A stretch of DNA of 12,172 bases. Origin: UBA7396 sp034675265 (GTDB lineage: Bacteria > Patescibacteriota > Gracilibacteria > BD1-5 > UBA6164). The DNA lies in assembly GCA_034675265.1 (NCBI GenBank), contig JAUCDK010000030.1, forward strand, positions 1 to 12,172. Direction: 5' to 3'. Shown one piece after another: positions 1-8,299 of this stretch. The notes under the pieces are model-generated. The model was given only the letters and a program-made list of their open reading frames with translations, was not told where the DNA came from and did no database searches. The translations under genes were made by a program, and so were the position numbers. Each line of letters opens with the position of its first letter. The first letter of the stretch is position 1.

Positions 1-332
1 CTATTAGAATTATTTTAAATGTATATCCATGAGAGTTTGATTTTGATAAATACTTAGATGAAAATAGAGAATGATATGTATTAAGAGAGTATAACAAAGA
101 AAAAACTCTACTTAGTAATTACCAAGTAGAGTTTTCTGAAACTCTTAGATCAGAAGATTATAAACCAACTGATTGAGGTGATTTTGCTTTTATTAGACTT
201 TTGAAAGAAAAGTTTCATCAGTTATTCATTAATGGTGGACTCAGTGGGTCACGATCCCACGACCTTCGCCTTAAGAGGGCGCTGCTCTACCAACTGAGCT
301 ATGAATCCAGGAAAAAAATGAGAAATAAATAA
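1..332 (+). CDS. 3' end of an unidentified gene (5' truncated by window edge)
   Basis: The frame beginning at base 3 is open under code 25 to a TAA at 330-332; the other two plus frames close within about 20 bases. The first 75 or so residues look like real protein, acidic and aromatic-rich (for example YPGEFDFDKYLDENREGY and GGDFAFIRLLKEKFHQLF), and contain TGA at three plausible Gly positions. I do not recognise the family. The last 30-odd codons run antisense through the whole tRNA-Lys gene and look unlike the rest (Arg/Ser/Leu-rich), so the true C-terminus may be an accidental extension after loss of an earlier stop. A 12-bp inverted repeat also lies inside the frame at 102-135. The alternative is that this stretch is decayed or not translated. 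I am moderately sure it is coding up to about base 230, and unsure beyond that. Confidence 0.45.
102..135 (-). terminator. Inverted repeat, probable terminator for the tRNA-Lys transcript
   Basis: A perfect 12-bp inverted repeat (AAAACTCTACTT at 102-113 and AAGTAGAGTTTT at 124-135) with a 10-base loop. Read on the minus strand it ends in a run of five T, which fits an intrinsic terminator about 100 bases downstream of the tRNA. It lies inside the plus-strand reading frame that ends at 332, so the structure is certain but its role is inferred. Confidence 0.5.
233..308 (-). tRNA. tRNA-Lys (anticodon CUU), CCA encoded
   Basis: A full cloverleaf of 76 nt can be folded on the minus strand. The acceptor stem is GGATTCA paired with TGAGTCC (one G-T pair), the D stem GCTC/GAGC, the D loop AGTTGGTA, the anticodon loop CTCTTAA giving anticodon CTT, the variable loop AGGTC and the T stem GTGGG/CCCAC. 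Discriminator A and CCA are encoded. The outermost anticodon-stem pair is a G-A mismatch. The T loop reads ATCGTGA rather than the usual TTCRANN, so positions 54 and 58 are A and T instead of T and A. It lies 83 bases downstream of the flavoprotein gene on the same strand and could share its transcript. It decodes AAG. Confidence 0.93.
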
Positions 333-391
333 TATTTTTCATTTTCAAAATGCTACGCAAGTGTATAAATTTTTTACTGAAAATCAAATTT

Positions 392-1561
392 TTATAATTT
401 TTTTCCAACCACATATCAACTTGTCCAAGAAAATTGTAAATTAAATCCTCCTGTTTTTCCTGTAATATCTAAAATTTCTCATGCAAAATACAATCAAGGA
501 ACAAATTTTGACTCTAAATGATTCGTTAATTCATCTATTTTTATCCCTCCACCAGTCACTTTTGCCTCTTTCCAAGTCCTATAATCTTGTAACTCTAAGA
601 AAATTTCATTATTTTCTTCTGTTATTTCAAAAAATTTTACCACTCTTTTTGGAATATTATCAATATTTTCAAAAGATAATTTTAAAGAAATATTTTCTTT
701 AATAAAACTTCTATCAATATAATCTTTTTTTTCATTTTCTGGTATTTTTGAAAAATCAAGTGACTCAATAAAAGTATCTAATCAAAAAGAATTTATATAT
801 TCTCATACCGCTACAGCAGCATTAAAAATAATGGGCCCTGAAACTCAAAAATGCGTAAATAAAAGTGGTCAATATTCTGTATAAAATGTTTTTCATGAAA
901 TTTTTGATATCACTTCTAATTTTAAATCTGTTGATACTCCTGAAATTTCGCTTAAATCTTTTTTACTTACTAATCAGCAAAGTCATCTATGTGGATGAAC
1001 AACAGAATGTCAAAAATTTTCTGCCCAAGCATAACCATCTCAAGTAGTTCCAACTTGAGAAAAACTTTTTCATCATGATGTAACAACCACTTTTCAAGCA
1101 AAAAATCTTTCATTATTTGAAGTTAAAACTTCAAAAGTATCTCACACTTTCATAATATCAATTACTCAACTATCACATTGAATTTTTGTATTATTTTCTG
1201 TTGCTTTTTTTAAAAGTAAATTGAGCAATTCCCTACTATCTCAACTTTCTAATATAAGTCTTCCTCTATCCTCTTCTACAATTTTTATATTATTTTCAGC
1301 AAAAAAAGAAATAATATCATAATTATTAAATTTTTTAAACATAGAAAGAAGTGCCTTTTTGTTTTGTCCAAAATAATCTCTTTCTGGTTCTATATCAATA
1401 TTTGAAACATTTGCCCTTTCTCATCATGAAAGCAACACTTTTACTCCAGGATTTTTATTTTTTTCTAAAATAAGTTTTGAATAGTATTCTGGGGCTTGTA
1501 TAGCAGTAAAAAGTCCTGCTGCTCCAGCTCAAATAATAATAATGTCGTATTTTTTATTCAT
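392..1561 (-). CDS. BaiN/YhiN (HI0933-like) family NAD(P)/FAD-dependent oxidoreductase
   Basis: A 389-aa protein, the usual length for the HI0933/YhiN/BaiN flavoproteins. The N-terminal dinucleotide-binding loop is at residues 7-16 (IIIIGAGAAG; the first Gly is TGA). Other family landmarks are SGGERANVSN at 45-54, TSGGKSFSQVGTTGDGY at 161-177, GPLLFTHFGVSGP at 231-243, AKVTGGGI at 333-340, GLYFAGEILDITGKTGGFN at about 356-374 and a final SGYVVGK. Relatives bind FAD, and BaiN members are proposed to act as reductases; the substrate here cannot be read from sequence. The signature usually written SGGGRCN is SGGERAN here, so a Gly and the Cys are replaced. The gene starts 5 bases after the stop of the upstream 192-aa gene, which suggests co-transcription. 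No Shine-Dalgarno sequence precedes the ATG. The family call is secure. Confidence 0.9.
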
Positions 1562-1566
1562 GTATA

Positions 1567-2145
1567 TTATATTAAAATATTTCATTCATGAGAGACTCTA
1601 TAACTCCCATTTGAAGAGATTTCTAGATTCATTGTTCATATTTTTTCCGCATCTGACCTTGTTTTATCTCTTCTATTATAATAAGATATTATAGTTTTTG
1701 GAACTATTTTTTGTGTTTGCTCAATGAAATCAGAAAGGAGTAAAAAATGATTATTTGGTCGACTAGTATCATTAGCTAAAAATATCTCTATTTTTGATAC
1801 TTCTTGTAAATTATATGAATTATTTTTAATATGTTTTTGTATTTGGTTCAATGATGCTTCAATCATACCTTCTATAGGAGGGAAATGCGTAGAAATAACT
1901 GCTATTATTGCTCATGCTGAATTTTTTAGGAGAATAAAAGAAGCGGTACAGCCATTTAATCAGTCTGTTGAAATAATATATTTTTTTCATTTTAAAATTG
2001 ATGTAAAAATTGTCTGAAAAACCTGAAAGTTTATGTTTTCAGATGCATTCAAATCTAAAATATCATTTACCTCTTGAGCGACTCATAAATCTAATTTATT
2101 TTTTGATTCTATTTTCGCTAAAGGAGAAAGTAATATATCACTCAT
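1567..2145 (-). CDS. Unidentified 192-aa protein
   Basis: The frame is open under code 25 from ATG at 2145 to TAA at 1567-1569; TGA falls at Gly-like positions (residues 21, 53, 62, 78, 170, 188). It looks like a soluble alpha/beta protein: a helical N-terminus, a central hydrophobic strand-rich core with DGLNGCTASFILL at 61-73 and STHFPPIEG at 85-93, a helix at about 94-108, and further strands (KIEIFLAND, TIISYYNRRD). No signal peptide or membrane span is seen. The Cys at 66 and His at 87 flanking two strands faintly recall the Cys/His arrangement of CheD-like deamidases, but I see no convincing match and assign no function. It sits between the 204-aa gene (16-base gap) and the flavoprotein gene (5-base gap), which suggests one operon. 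An ATG in another frame at 2149 closes quickly, so 2145 is the best start. Confidence 0.75.
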
Positions 2146-2161
2146 ACATTCAAAATTAAAC

Positions 2162-2776
2162 CTATAAATCTAAAACTATATCATCAGGAAGTCCCGGATA
2201 TCAAATATTTTGTCATTTATTTATATATTCTGATAAATATTTTTGAGCAACTTTTGGTGATAAAACAATTTCTCCTTCTCATATATTTCATAAAATTGCA
2301 TTTCAATCCTGAAAAATTTTTACAAGATCTCACACAGGAATTTTAAAAATCCCAATTATATTTCTATCAATTCAATATCAATCTTCCCATCAGGTAAAGG
2401 CAGAAGTTGGAACTCAATTTCAACCTCCATGGTATACAGAAGTAGCTAAAAGATCTTGATATCAATTTGATAATTGTTTATCTTTTATGAGATGTTCATA
2501 ATGATGCGCAACTCGAGTAAGTACAACATTTCCTTTATTGTCAATATTGAGAGTTTTAAAACCACTAAATTGTGCACCAAATGTTCCATCAGAAAATGAA
2601 ATAGCAACAGATGTCTTATATTTTTTATCCTGAATATTTGCTAATAAATATAATAAATATCTCGGATTTAATAAAATAATATCGTCTATTTGCTGAGAAG
2701 TATATTGAGATAACTTACTAATTTCAGAATATTTAGAATGAATCTCTTGAGGAGAGGAAATATTTTTAACTTGCAT
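2162..2776 (-). CDS. Unidentified 204-aa protein with faint ADP-ribosyltransferase-like features
   Basis: The frame is open from ATG at 2776 to TAG at 2162-2164, with TGA at Gly-like positions throughout the second half. The N-terminal 100 residues are helical then strand-rich. The C-terminal half contains SVYHGGGNG at 113-121, PTSAFTGWEDGYG at 123-135, a strand IIGIFKIPV at 140-148 and GNIGEGEIVLSP at 163-174. An aromatic-His-Gly motif followed by a strand and then a G-E-x-E strand is the order seen in H-Y-E type ADP-ribosyltransferases, so that fold is conceivable, but this is a weak visual resemblance and the family is really unknown. It is the first gene of the minus-strand run 2776-392, with a promoter-like sequence at 2827-2856. 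No Shine-Dalgarno is visible. I am sure it is coding and unsure of any function. Confidence 0.75.
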
Positions 2777-2826
2777 AAAATATATATCATTATATTAAGT
2801 AATTACATACTAACATAAAAATTAAT

Positions 2827-2856
2827 ATTTTACAAAAAAGTAACTAAAAATATCAA
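2827..2856 (-). promoter_or_regulatory. Possible promoter for the three-gene run 2776-392
   Basis: On the minus strand TTGATA (2856-2851) and TAAAAT (2832-2827) are separated by 18 bases. A second -10-like TATAAT lies at 2794-2789, only 13 bases from the start codon and without a good -35. Both are common by chance in DNA this AT-rich. Confidence 0.3.
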
Positions 2857-2864
2857 CTGGGTAA

Positions 2865-4304
2865 TTATCCTAATTTTTTCTTTAAAATTTCATTAAATAT
2901 TTTTGGATTTCCAGCTCCTTGTGAAGCCTTCATACATTGTCATACTAAAAATCCAAAAATTCTTTCATTTCCTGCTTTATAATCTTCCACTTGTGTAGGA
3001 TTTTCTCAAATAATAGTATCAACTATCATTTCTAAAGCTCAAAGATCATTTTTTTGAATTAAGTTTTTATTTTCAGCAATTTCTCTTGCTTTTCCCCCAT
3101 TTGCAAATAATTCTTCTACTACAATCTTTGCATTCGTTGAAGATAATTCATCAGCATTTACCATTTTAATAGTTTCAGATAATTCTTTTGCTGATATTTT
3201 TATATTTTCTATATCATCAATAAGAGCTTCTTTCATAAGTGCTAAAATAACAGTAGTTACATAGGCACATGATTTTTTTGCGTCTCCACTCAAAGCAACT
3301 ACTTCATCAAAATAATTTCCTAAAGTATGATCTGCTGATAAAATTCTTGCATCATCTTCAGCAAGTTTATATTCATTTAAATATTTTAATCTTTTTTCAA
3401 TTGGTAATTCTGGAAGTGAAGCTCTACATTCAGCAATAAAATCATCTTCTAAAACAATTGGAAGTAAATCTGGTTCTGGAAAATATCTATAATCCATAGC
3501 ATCTTCTTTACTTCTTTGAGTATGACTTACTCATTTGTCATCATCCCAACCTCTGGTTTCTTGATCTACTTTTTCTCCTGCATCAAGAATTTTTACTTGT
3601 CTTGAAAATTCATTATCAATAGCTCTCCCAATAGACGAAAATGAGTTAATATTTTTTAATTCTACTCTCGTTCCAAATACTGTTGAACCAACTGGCATAA
3701 TAGAAAGATTTACATCACATCTAAGTTGTCATTTTTCCATGTCAGCATCACTTACTCCAGCAGCTCTCATCATTTTTTGAAGTTCTCTTAAAAATTCCAT
3801 TACTTCCTCTTTATCTTTAAAAACTGGATTGGTAACAATTTCCATAAGTGGACTTCCCGCTCTGTTATAATCACAAAGTGTTTTTCCTCACGCATGAACT
3901 AATTTTCCTGCATCATTTTCTAAATGCATATGATGAATAGAAAACTCTCTTACTTCTCCATTTACAAGAGTTTTCACTTTTCATTCTCAAACAATTGGTT
4001 CATACATTTGAGTAATTTGATAACTAATTGGATTATCCGGATAGAAATATGTTTTTCTATCAAATCTTGATGTTTTTTGAACTTCGCATCACATCATCAT
4101 TCATCAAATAAGTCAAAGTCTTACCACTTCAGTATTTACAGTTGGAAGCATTCCTGGAAATCACATACAAATTGGACAAACATTTATATTTGGTTCTGAA
4201 GCAAGTGCAACGGCATTTTTACAGTTACAAAACATTTTTGTATTTGATTTAATTCTTACATGTATTTCAAGTCAAATAACCTTTTCATAATCTTTTGCTG
4301 GCAT
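2865..4304 (-). CDS. gatB: Aspartyl/glutamyl-tRNA amidotransferase subunit B
   Basis: GatB binds misacylated Glu-tRNA(Gln) or Asp-tRNA(Asn) and, with GatA and GatC, converts it to the cognate Gln- or Asn-tRNA. The 479-aa length is normal. Landmarks are GLEIHVRI at 11-18 (the Gly is TGA), a likely zinc site of Cys 26, 28, 43 and 46, RKTYFYPDNPISYQITQ at 83-99, HLENDAGK at 127-134, DYNRAGSPLMEIVT at 145-158, the RCDVNLSI and VELKNINSFSS blocks, and DYRYFPEPDL at 271-280; the YqeY-like helical tail ends in KKKLG. The ATG at 4304 gives the canonical N-terminus. gatA and gatC are not in the window. The gene is divergent from the beta-CASP gene, and a strong hairpin (4345-4379) lies in its upstream region. 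The sequence AACTAACAA precedes the start by 6 bases; there is no Shine-Dalgarno. Confidence 0.96.
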
Positions 4305-4344
4305 ATTTTATTGTTAGTTGATAAAATTTTTTTTATATTATGGA

Positions 4345-4379
4345 AAAAAAGCAAAAAAACAAGGTTTTTTTGCTTTTTT
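4345..4379. terminator. Strong terminator-like hairpin between divergent genes
   Basis: A perfect 16-bp stem: the left arm at 4345-4360 (six A, GC, seven A, C) pairs with 4364-4379, with a three-base loop AAG. With an A-rich ascending and T-rich descending arm it resembles the hairpin at 8298-8330. Its position is odd: both neighbouring genes point away from it. It could sit in the gatB leader if gatB is transcribed from a promoter near 4425, or end a short transcript. The structure is clear; the function is open. Confidence 0.6.
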
Positions 4380-4395
4380 AAGTTATTTTTTATGA

Positions 4396-4425
4396 TTTTT
4401 ATTTTTTTAACAAAAGATTTGACAA
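4396..4425 (-). promoter_or_regulatory. gatB: Possible gatB promoter, sharing its -35 with the divergent promoter
   Basis: On the minus strand TTGTCA (4425-4420) is followed after 18 bases by TAAAAA (4401-4396). The -35 overlaps the plus-strand TTGACA because TTTGACAAA is nearly palindromic. If used, it would put the 16-bp hairpin at 4345-4379 in the gatB 5' leader. The -10 is poor. Confidence 0.3.
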
Positions 4426-4446
4426 AAAATAAAAATAGAGTATAGA
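4419..4446 (+). promoter_or_regulatory. Promoter for the beta-CASP nuclease gene
   Basis: A perfect -35 TTGACA (4419-4424), a 16-base spacer and TATAGA (4441-4446), with the expected transcription start near 4453 and a leader of about 20 bases before the ATG at 4475. It is the best sigma-70-type promoter in the window. Confidence 0.65.
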
Positions 4447-4474
4447 TAAATCTTACTTTTTAATTTTACGAGTT

Positions 4475-7400
4475 ATGTCAAAAGTGAATATTAATTATGC
4501 TGGGTGAATTGATAGTAAAGAAAAATGAAGGAATTTAACGTGATCTCAAACTATTTTTTCAGTTGATTTCTGAAAAACAAAAACTCCTACTATTGTAGTA
4601 GATGCTTGAGCTATTCAATGAGTAAAAAAAGCAAATGATTTAAATAAAATAATAAATGACTGAGTATTAAATTCAGATTTTTTAGTTATTACTCATGCTC
4701 ATGCTGATCATGCTGGACTTGTGCCATATTTAATGAAAAAATGATATTCTGGAAGAATAATTATGACTGAATTAACAAAACTTCAATCCCAAGTAATGTG
4801 GTTGGATTATGTAAATTTGACAAAAAATGAAATTGAAAAAATGAAAGAATTAAATGCAAAACTTTCAAAAAGACTTCATGAAGCACTTCAAATTATTCAT
4901 CATTATGAAGAAATAACTCAATCTAAAAAATCTACTAATAAAGTAAAAGCAAGTGAAAAATATCTTGCAAAAGTAGTTGAAAACAAATCTCATCTTGAAG
5001 CATATCAAGAATCTTTATCTATTTTAAAAGAATATTGAGTTGAATCAGAAAAAGATATTTCATCAGTATTACAAGAGGTTCCATTTTTACTTTTTGATGA
5101 AGAGGATGTTGAAAAAACTCTTGCAAAAATAGAAACTTTTGAAAAATGAGAAAATCTTGAACTTCAAAATCATCATCCTATTAGTTCTGGAAAAGATCCG
5201 CTTATTGATAAATTACCAGCAATGGTAAAAAATTGATATCAAAAAGCAATCCCTGTTTTAACTGCACTGAAAGGAACTGTAGTATCAAAACTCATAAAAA
5301 TGTGAGAAAATACACAAAAACTCCAATCAGAAAATAAACAAATGGAAGAAGCAAATAATAAACTTACTGAACAAATCCAACTTGCTCTCAATTTTGTAGA
5401 ATTTGCAAAAGAAAAATCACAAAATTTAGAAGATTTTGAAAAAAAATACGGTACATTAGTAAAAGTTGATGATAAAAAAATTCGTGAAGAAATAAAATCA
5501 CTTGAAACCATTACTCTCAATTGAGAAGAATTTAATGTATGAAAATTATTAGATATTTATGCAAGTTTTGATTTTAAACTTCCAACAAAATATAACGATT
5601 ATATTTCTCTTTCAAGTGAATTAGATGAGCTTGGAATCCATTCTTTACAAGATATAGAAAGACATCTTCCTGAACTTCCAGAAGAAGATTATGAACATGT
5701 TGATATTAGAAAATGATTAAAAAATGCTTTTACAACTACTCAATCAGAAGTTACTATTCATGATTATGTAGCATTTATAGAAAATGTTGATACTTTTTCA
5801 ATTCAAGAAATTTTGAATATTTTTAAAAGTGGGAAAAAAGTTTTTATCAAAAAAAGTATTGTTTGAGCATTAAGAGTTCAACTTCTAAGTGAAATTGAAA
5901 AAAATCTTGAAAATCATAGAAAAAATCAAGAAATAAAAGAAACACTTCAAAATGCATATGATTTAGTTCAAATGTATGAAGGTGATTCTAAACTCTATAT
6001 TCAAAATAATGCTGATACTTACAGAGTTGCAACAAAATTTGTAAATAAATTTAAGTTTGAAGGTTTTCAAGACATTTACCAAGTTGAAGAACTTGATGAT
6101 TTACTTGATATTACATATGAAAATATTCCAAAACAAAGTACAATCATTCATATAAAAAGACTGGATGATAGTAGAATTTTTGATGTTTTATTTTCAAAAA
6201 ATAATAATATCATTTATTATTTTGAACCAAAAATAAGAGAAAGAATTAAGGAAAAATTAAGTGATTATATTTGAACATTTCAAGCGAAAAAAGCAGATTA
6301 TAAAAGAAGATTAGCAACTTATAATGATTATTTAAATTTTATTAAAATATACGAAGGAAAAGCTTCTCATAATATATCTGAATCAGAATACAATACTGCA
6401 AAAAAATTATTAGAAAATCACAATATTTCATCTTTAGAAAATATAGAAAATTTTTATATTTTTGAAACCTTTACTTCGTATACGCAAAAAGATATTGATG
6501 CATTTTTACAAAATACAACTGAAGTAGGTGATGATTTTGATGTAAATCAAATTGGATTCACCTATATTGATAGTGCAGAAAATGAAAGAATTTTTGATAT
6601 TCCATATCATTATGATAATGCTTCTGAAATTTTTGTTATTCAAGAAAGTGCAAAAGAAGAAATTAAAAAGAAATTAATTCTTGCAAAATGAGATTATTTC
6701 AAAACTTTATCCGTAAGAAGAAAAAAGAGAGCTTGATTAAGAGAAAAATTTGAGTTATTACAAAATTATGACAAGAATTTTCAATACTTATTTGCACTAG
6801 AATGATATGAAAATGTTTGAGAACTTATTACAGAGCTTCATGACAGAAGAACTCAAATTGGACAAGCAAGATCACAAATTAAAAAAATTGAATTTGCAAG
6901 GCTTCTTCAAGAAAAACTCAGTCAATGATGAGAAGTAGTACAATCTGAATATGAAAATACTCTTGCTTTCTTAAAATCACATAATATAAAATCTATTGAT
7001 GATTTACCAAAAGTATTACAACAACTTCATAATATTGAATACGATTATGCTGATGTTCAAAAAGCCATTTCACTTTTAAAATGAGTACATATTGATAAAA
7101 ATAGTGATATTTTAGAAAGTTTAAAACTCAGATTTGTTGATGCAGGTCATCTTGAATGAAGCGTACAAGTAGTTATTACAGCTGTTGTAAGTGAAGTTGA
7201 TAAAATTTTAAATAAATGAAAATCATCAGGAAGAAAATTAAAACATACAAATTATGCTCTTTCTGGAGATTTATGAAGAGTAAATGATCCAAATTTAAGT
7301 GGAAGTCCAGAAGAAATTCCTTATGCACTTGATTATTATCAAGTAGAATCAACTTATGCTTGAAGAGAACATATTGATAAAGCAATCAGTACCAAAAAAC

Positions 7401-8299
7401 TATTTGAATCTATTTCTGCTGCAAAAGGAAAAATCTTAATCCCAGCTTTTTCAATGCAAAGAACACAAGAAATATTAATGGTACTTCTTGAAAAAAGATT
7501 AGAATGACAACAATATATTCAACAAATTAAAAATTTATCAAAAGAAAAACAAGGTATTATTACAGATATTACAAAAACTTCAAGTCCTTCTTTAAGATCA
7601 AAATATGAAGATCAAATAGCTCGTCTTGATTTACAAATTCAATATCTTCAAACAAAAGTATGTGATTATGATATTATCGTTGATAGTCCAACAAGTGAAG
7701 CGATTACAGAAATATACATAAATAATTGTTGAGAAAAATATGATTTACTAAATCCAAAAACTCAAATAGAATTATTCGGAAAAGAAGTTATTATATATGT
7801 AAAACAATCTCAACTGGGAGAAAATAATAAAGAAAATAGAGTAACTCTTGAGGAAATTTATTCTGAAACAAGAAGAAATAAAAAAGAAATTATTCTTTCT
7901 GCTTCTGGAATGGCTGATGGATGATCTATTCTTCCACATTTAAAAGAAAATTTACAAAATGCTGACTCAAAAATTATTTTTGTAGGATACTGTCCTATTT
8001 CAACGAGAGGTGGAAAAATAAAAGCATGAGATGAATTTATTAGTATTGATGGAGAAGCATATGCAGTAGAATGTGAATTTGATGATATTACTGGATTTTC
8101 AGGACATATTGATGAAAAAGAAATTATTACTTATTTATCTACTTTAAAATTTAAAAAATGAGCATTAATCGCGCTCACTCATGGAGATGAAAAAAGAATT
8201 TGATTTGCAAAAAGAATTGAAGATGCCATGAAAAAAGTATGACACAAAGTAAAAGTAGTAGTTCCTCAACTTGGAGAAACAAGAACTATGAAACTATAA
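4475..8299 (+). CDS. Giant beta-CASP metallo-beta-lactamase RNA nuclease (1274 aa)
   Basis: Beta-CASP metallo-beta-lactamases (CPSF73, RNase J, TTHA0252) are zinc-dependent RNA-cleaving enzymes, typically 430-650 aa. All landmarks are here: Asp 43 in VVDAG, HAHADH at 74-79, His 892 in DAGHLEGS, Asp 932 in SGDLG, Glu 958 in VESTYAGREH (motif A), IPAFSMQRTQEIL from 989, DSPTS at 1070-1074, SASGMADGG at 1142-1150, His 1211 in FSGHID (motif B) and His 1236 in LTHGD (motif C). An intact active site argues for a working nuclease close to the TTHA0252/archaeal CPSF type. The surprise is the roughly 810 residues between the second and third metal motifs, where relatives have about 100. A smaller coiled-coil insertion lies at about 1005-1065. 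About 35 in-frame TGA codons are read as Gly, many at conserved glycines. No Shine-Dalgarno is visible; a good promoter lies at 4419-4446. Confidence 0.93.
5165..7039 (+). other. Repeat-built insertion inside the beta-CASP protein (about residues 231-855)
   Basis: This segment has no counterpart in ordinary beta-CASP enzymes. It is charged, Lys/Glu/Asn-rich and mostly helical, starting with a coiled coil (about residues 275-320). Two kinds of degenerate repeat are visible. One is a helical motif of the form IxSLxDI: GIHSLQDI near 387, NISSLENI at 650, NIKSIDDL at 837, and a copy before the insertion near 176 (GVESEKDI). The other is a strand pair and helix: RIFDV at 567 followed by YYFEPKIRERIKEKL, RIFDI at 705 followed by FVIQESAKEEIKKKL, and a weaker copy near 460 (VFIKKSIVGALRVQLL). 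No membrane segment or known domain is recognised. A role in RNA or partner binding is a guess. Confidence 0.75.

Noticed and set aside
309..391. A promoter for tRNA-Lys in the gap after the flavoprotein gene
   Set aside because: Several TATTAT- and TTGAAA-like words occur but none at acceptable -35/-10 spacing; read-through from the upstream gene is as likely.
481..1047. Short plus-strand frames (481-702 and 865-1047) rich in Leu, Phe and Ile
   Set aside because: They are antisense to the flavoprotein gene, whose full 389-aa frame shows clear family motifs; the hydrophobic make-up comes from reading A-rich codons backwards.
4260..4445. A 61-codon plus-strand frame resembling a membrane peptide, across the gatB start and the hairpin
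   Set aside because: It overlaps the gatB N-terminus antisense and a poly-A/poly-T hairpin; its Phe/Lys/Leu make-up is that of homopolymer runs and it has no start signal.
5239..5520. A 93-codon Ser/Phe-rich minus-strand frame
   Set aside because: It is the reverse of the Glu/Lys-rich coiled coil of the beta-CASP protein, with no independent support.
4475..8299. The nuclease region as a string of pseudogene fragments broken by TGA
   Set aside because: The TGA codons fall at glycine positions, including invariant ones, and no frameshift or TAA/TAG occurs in 1274 codons.
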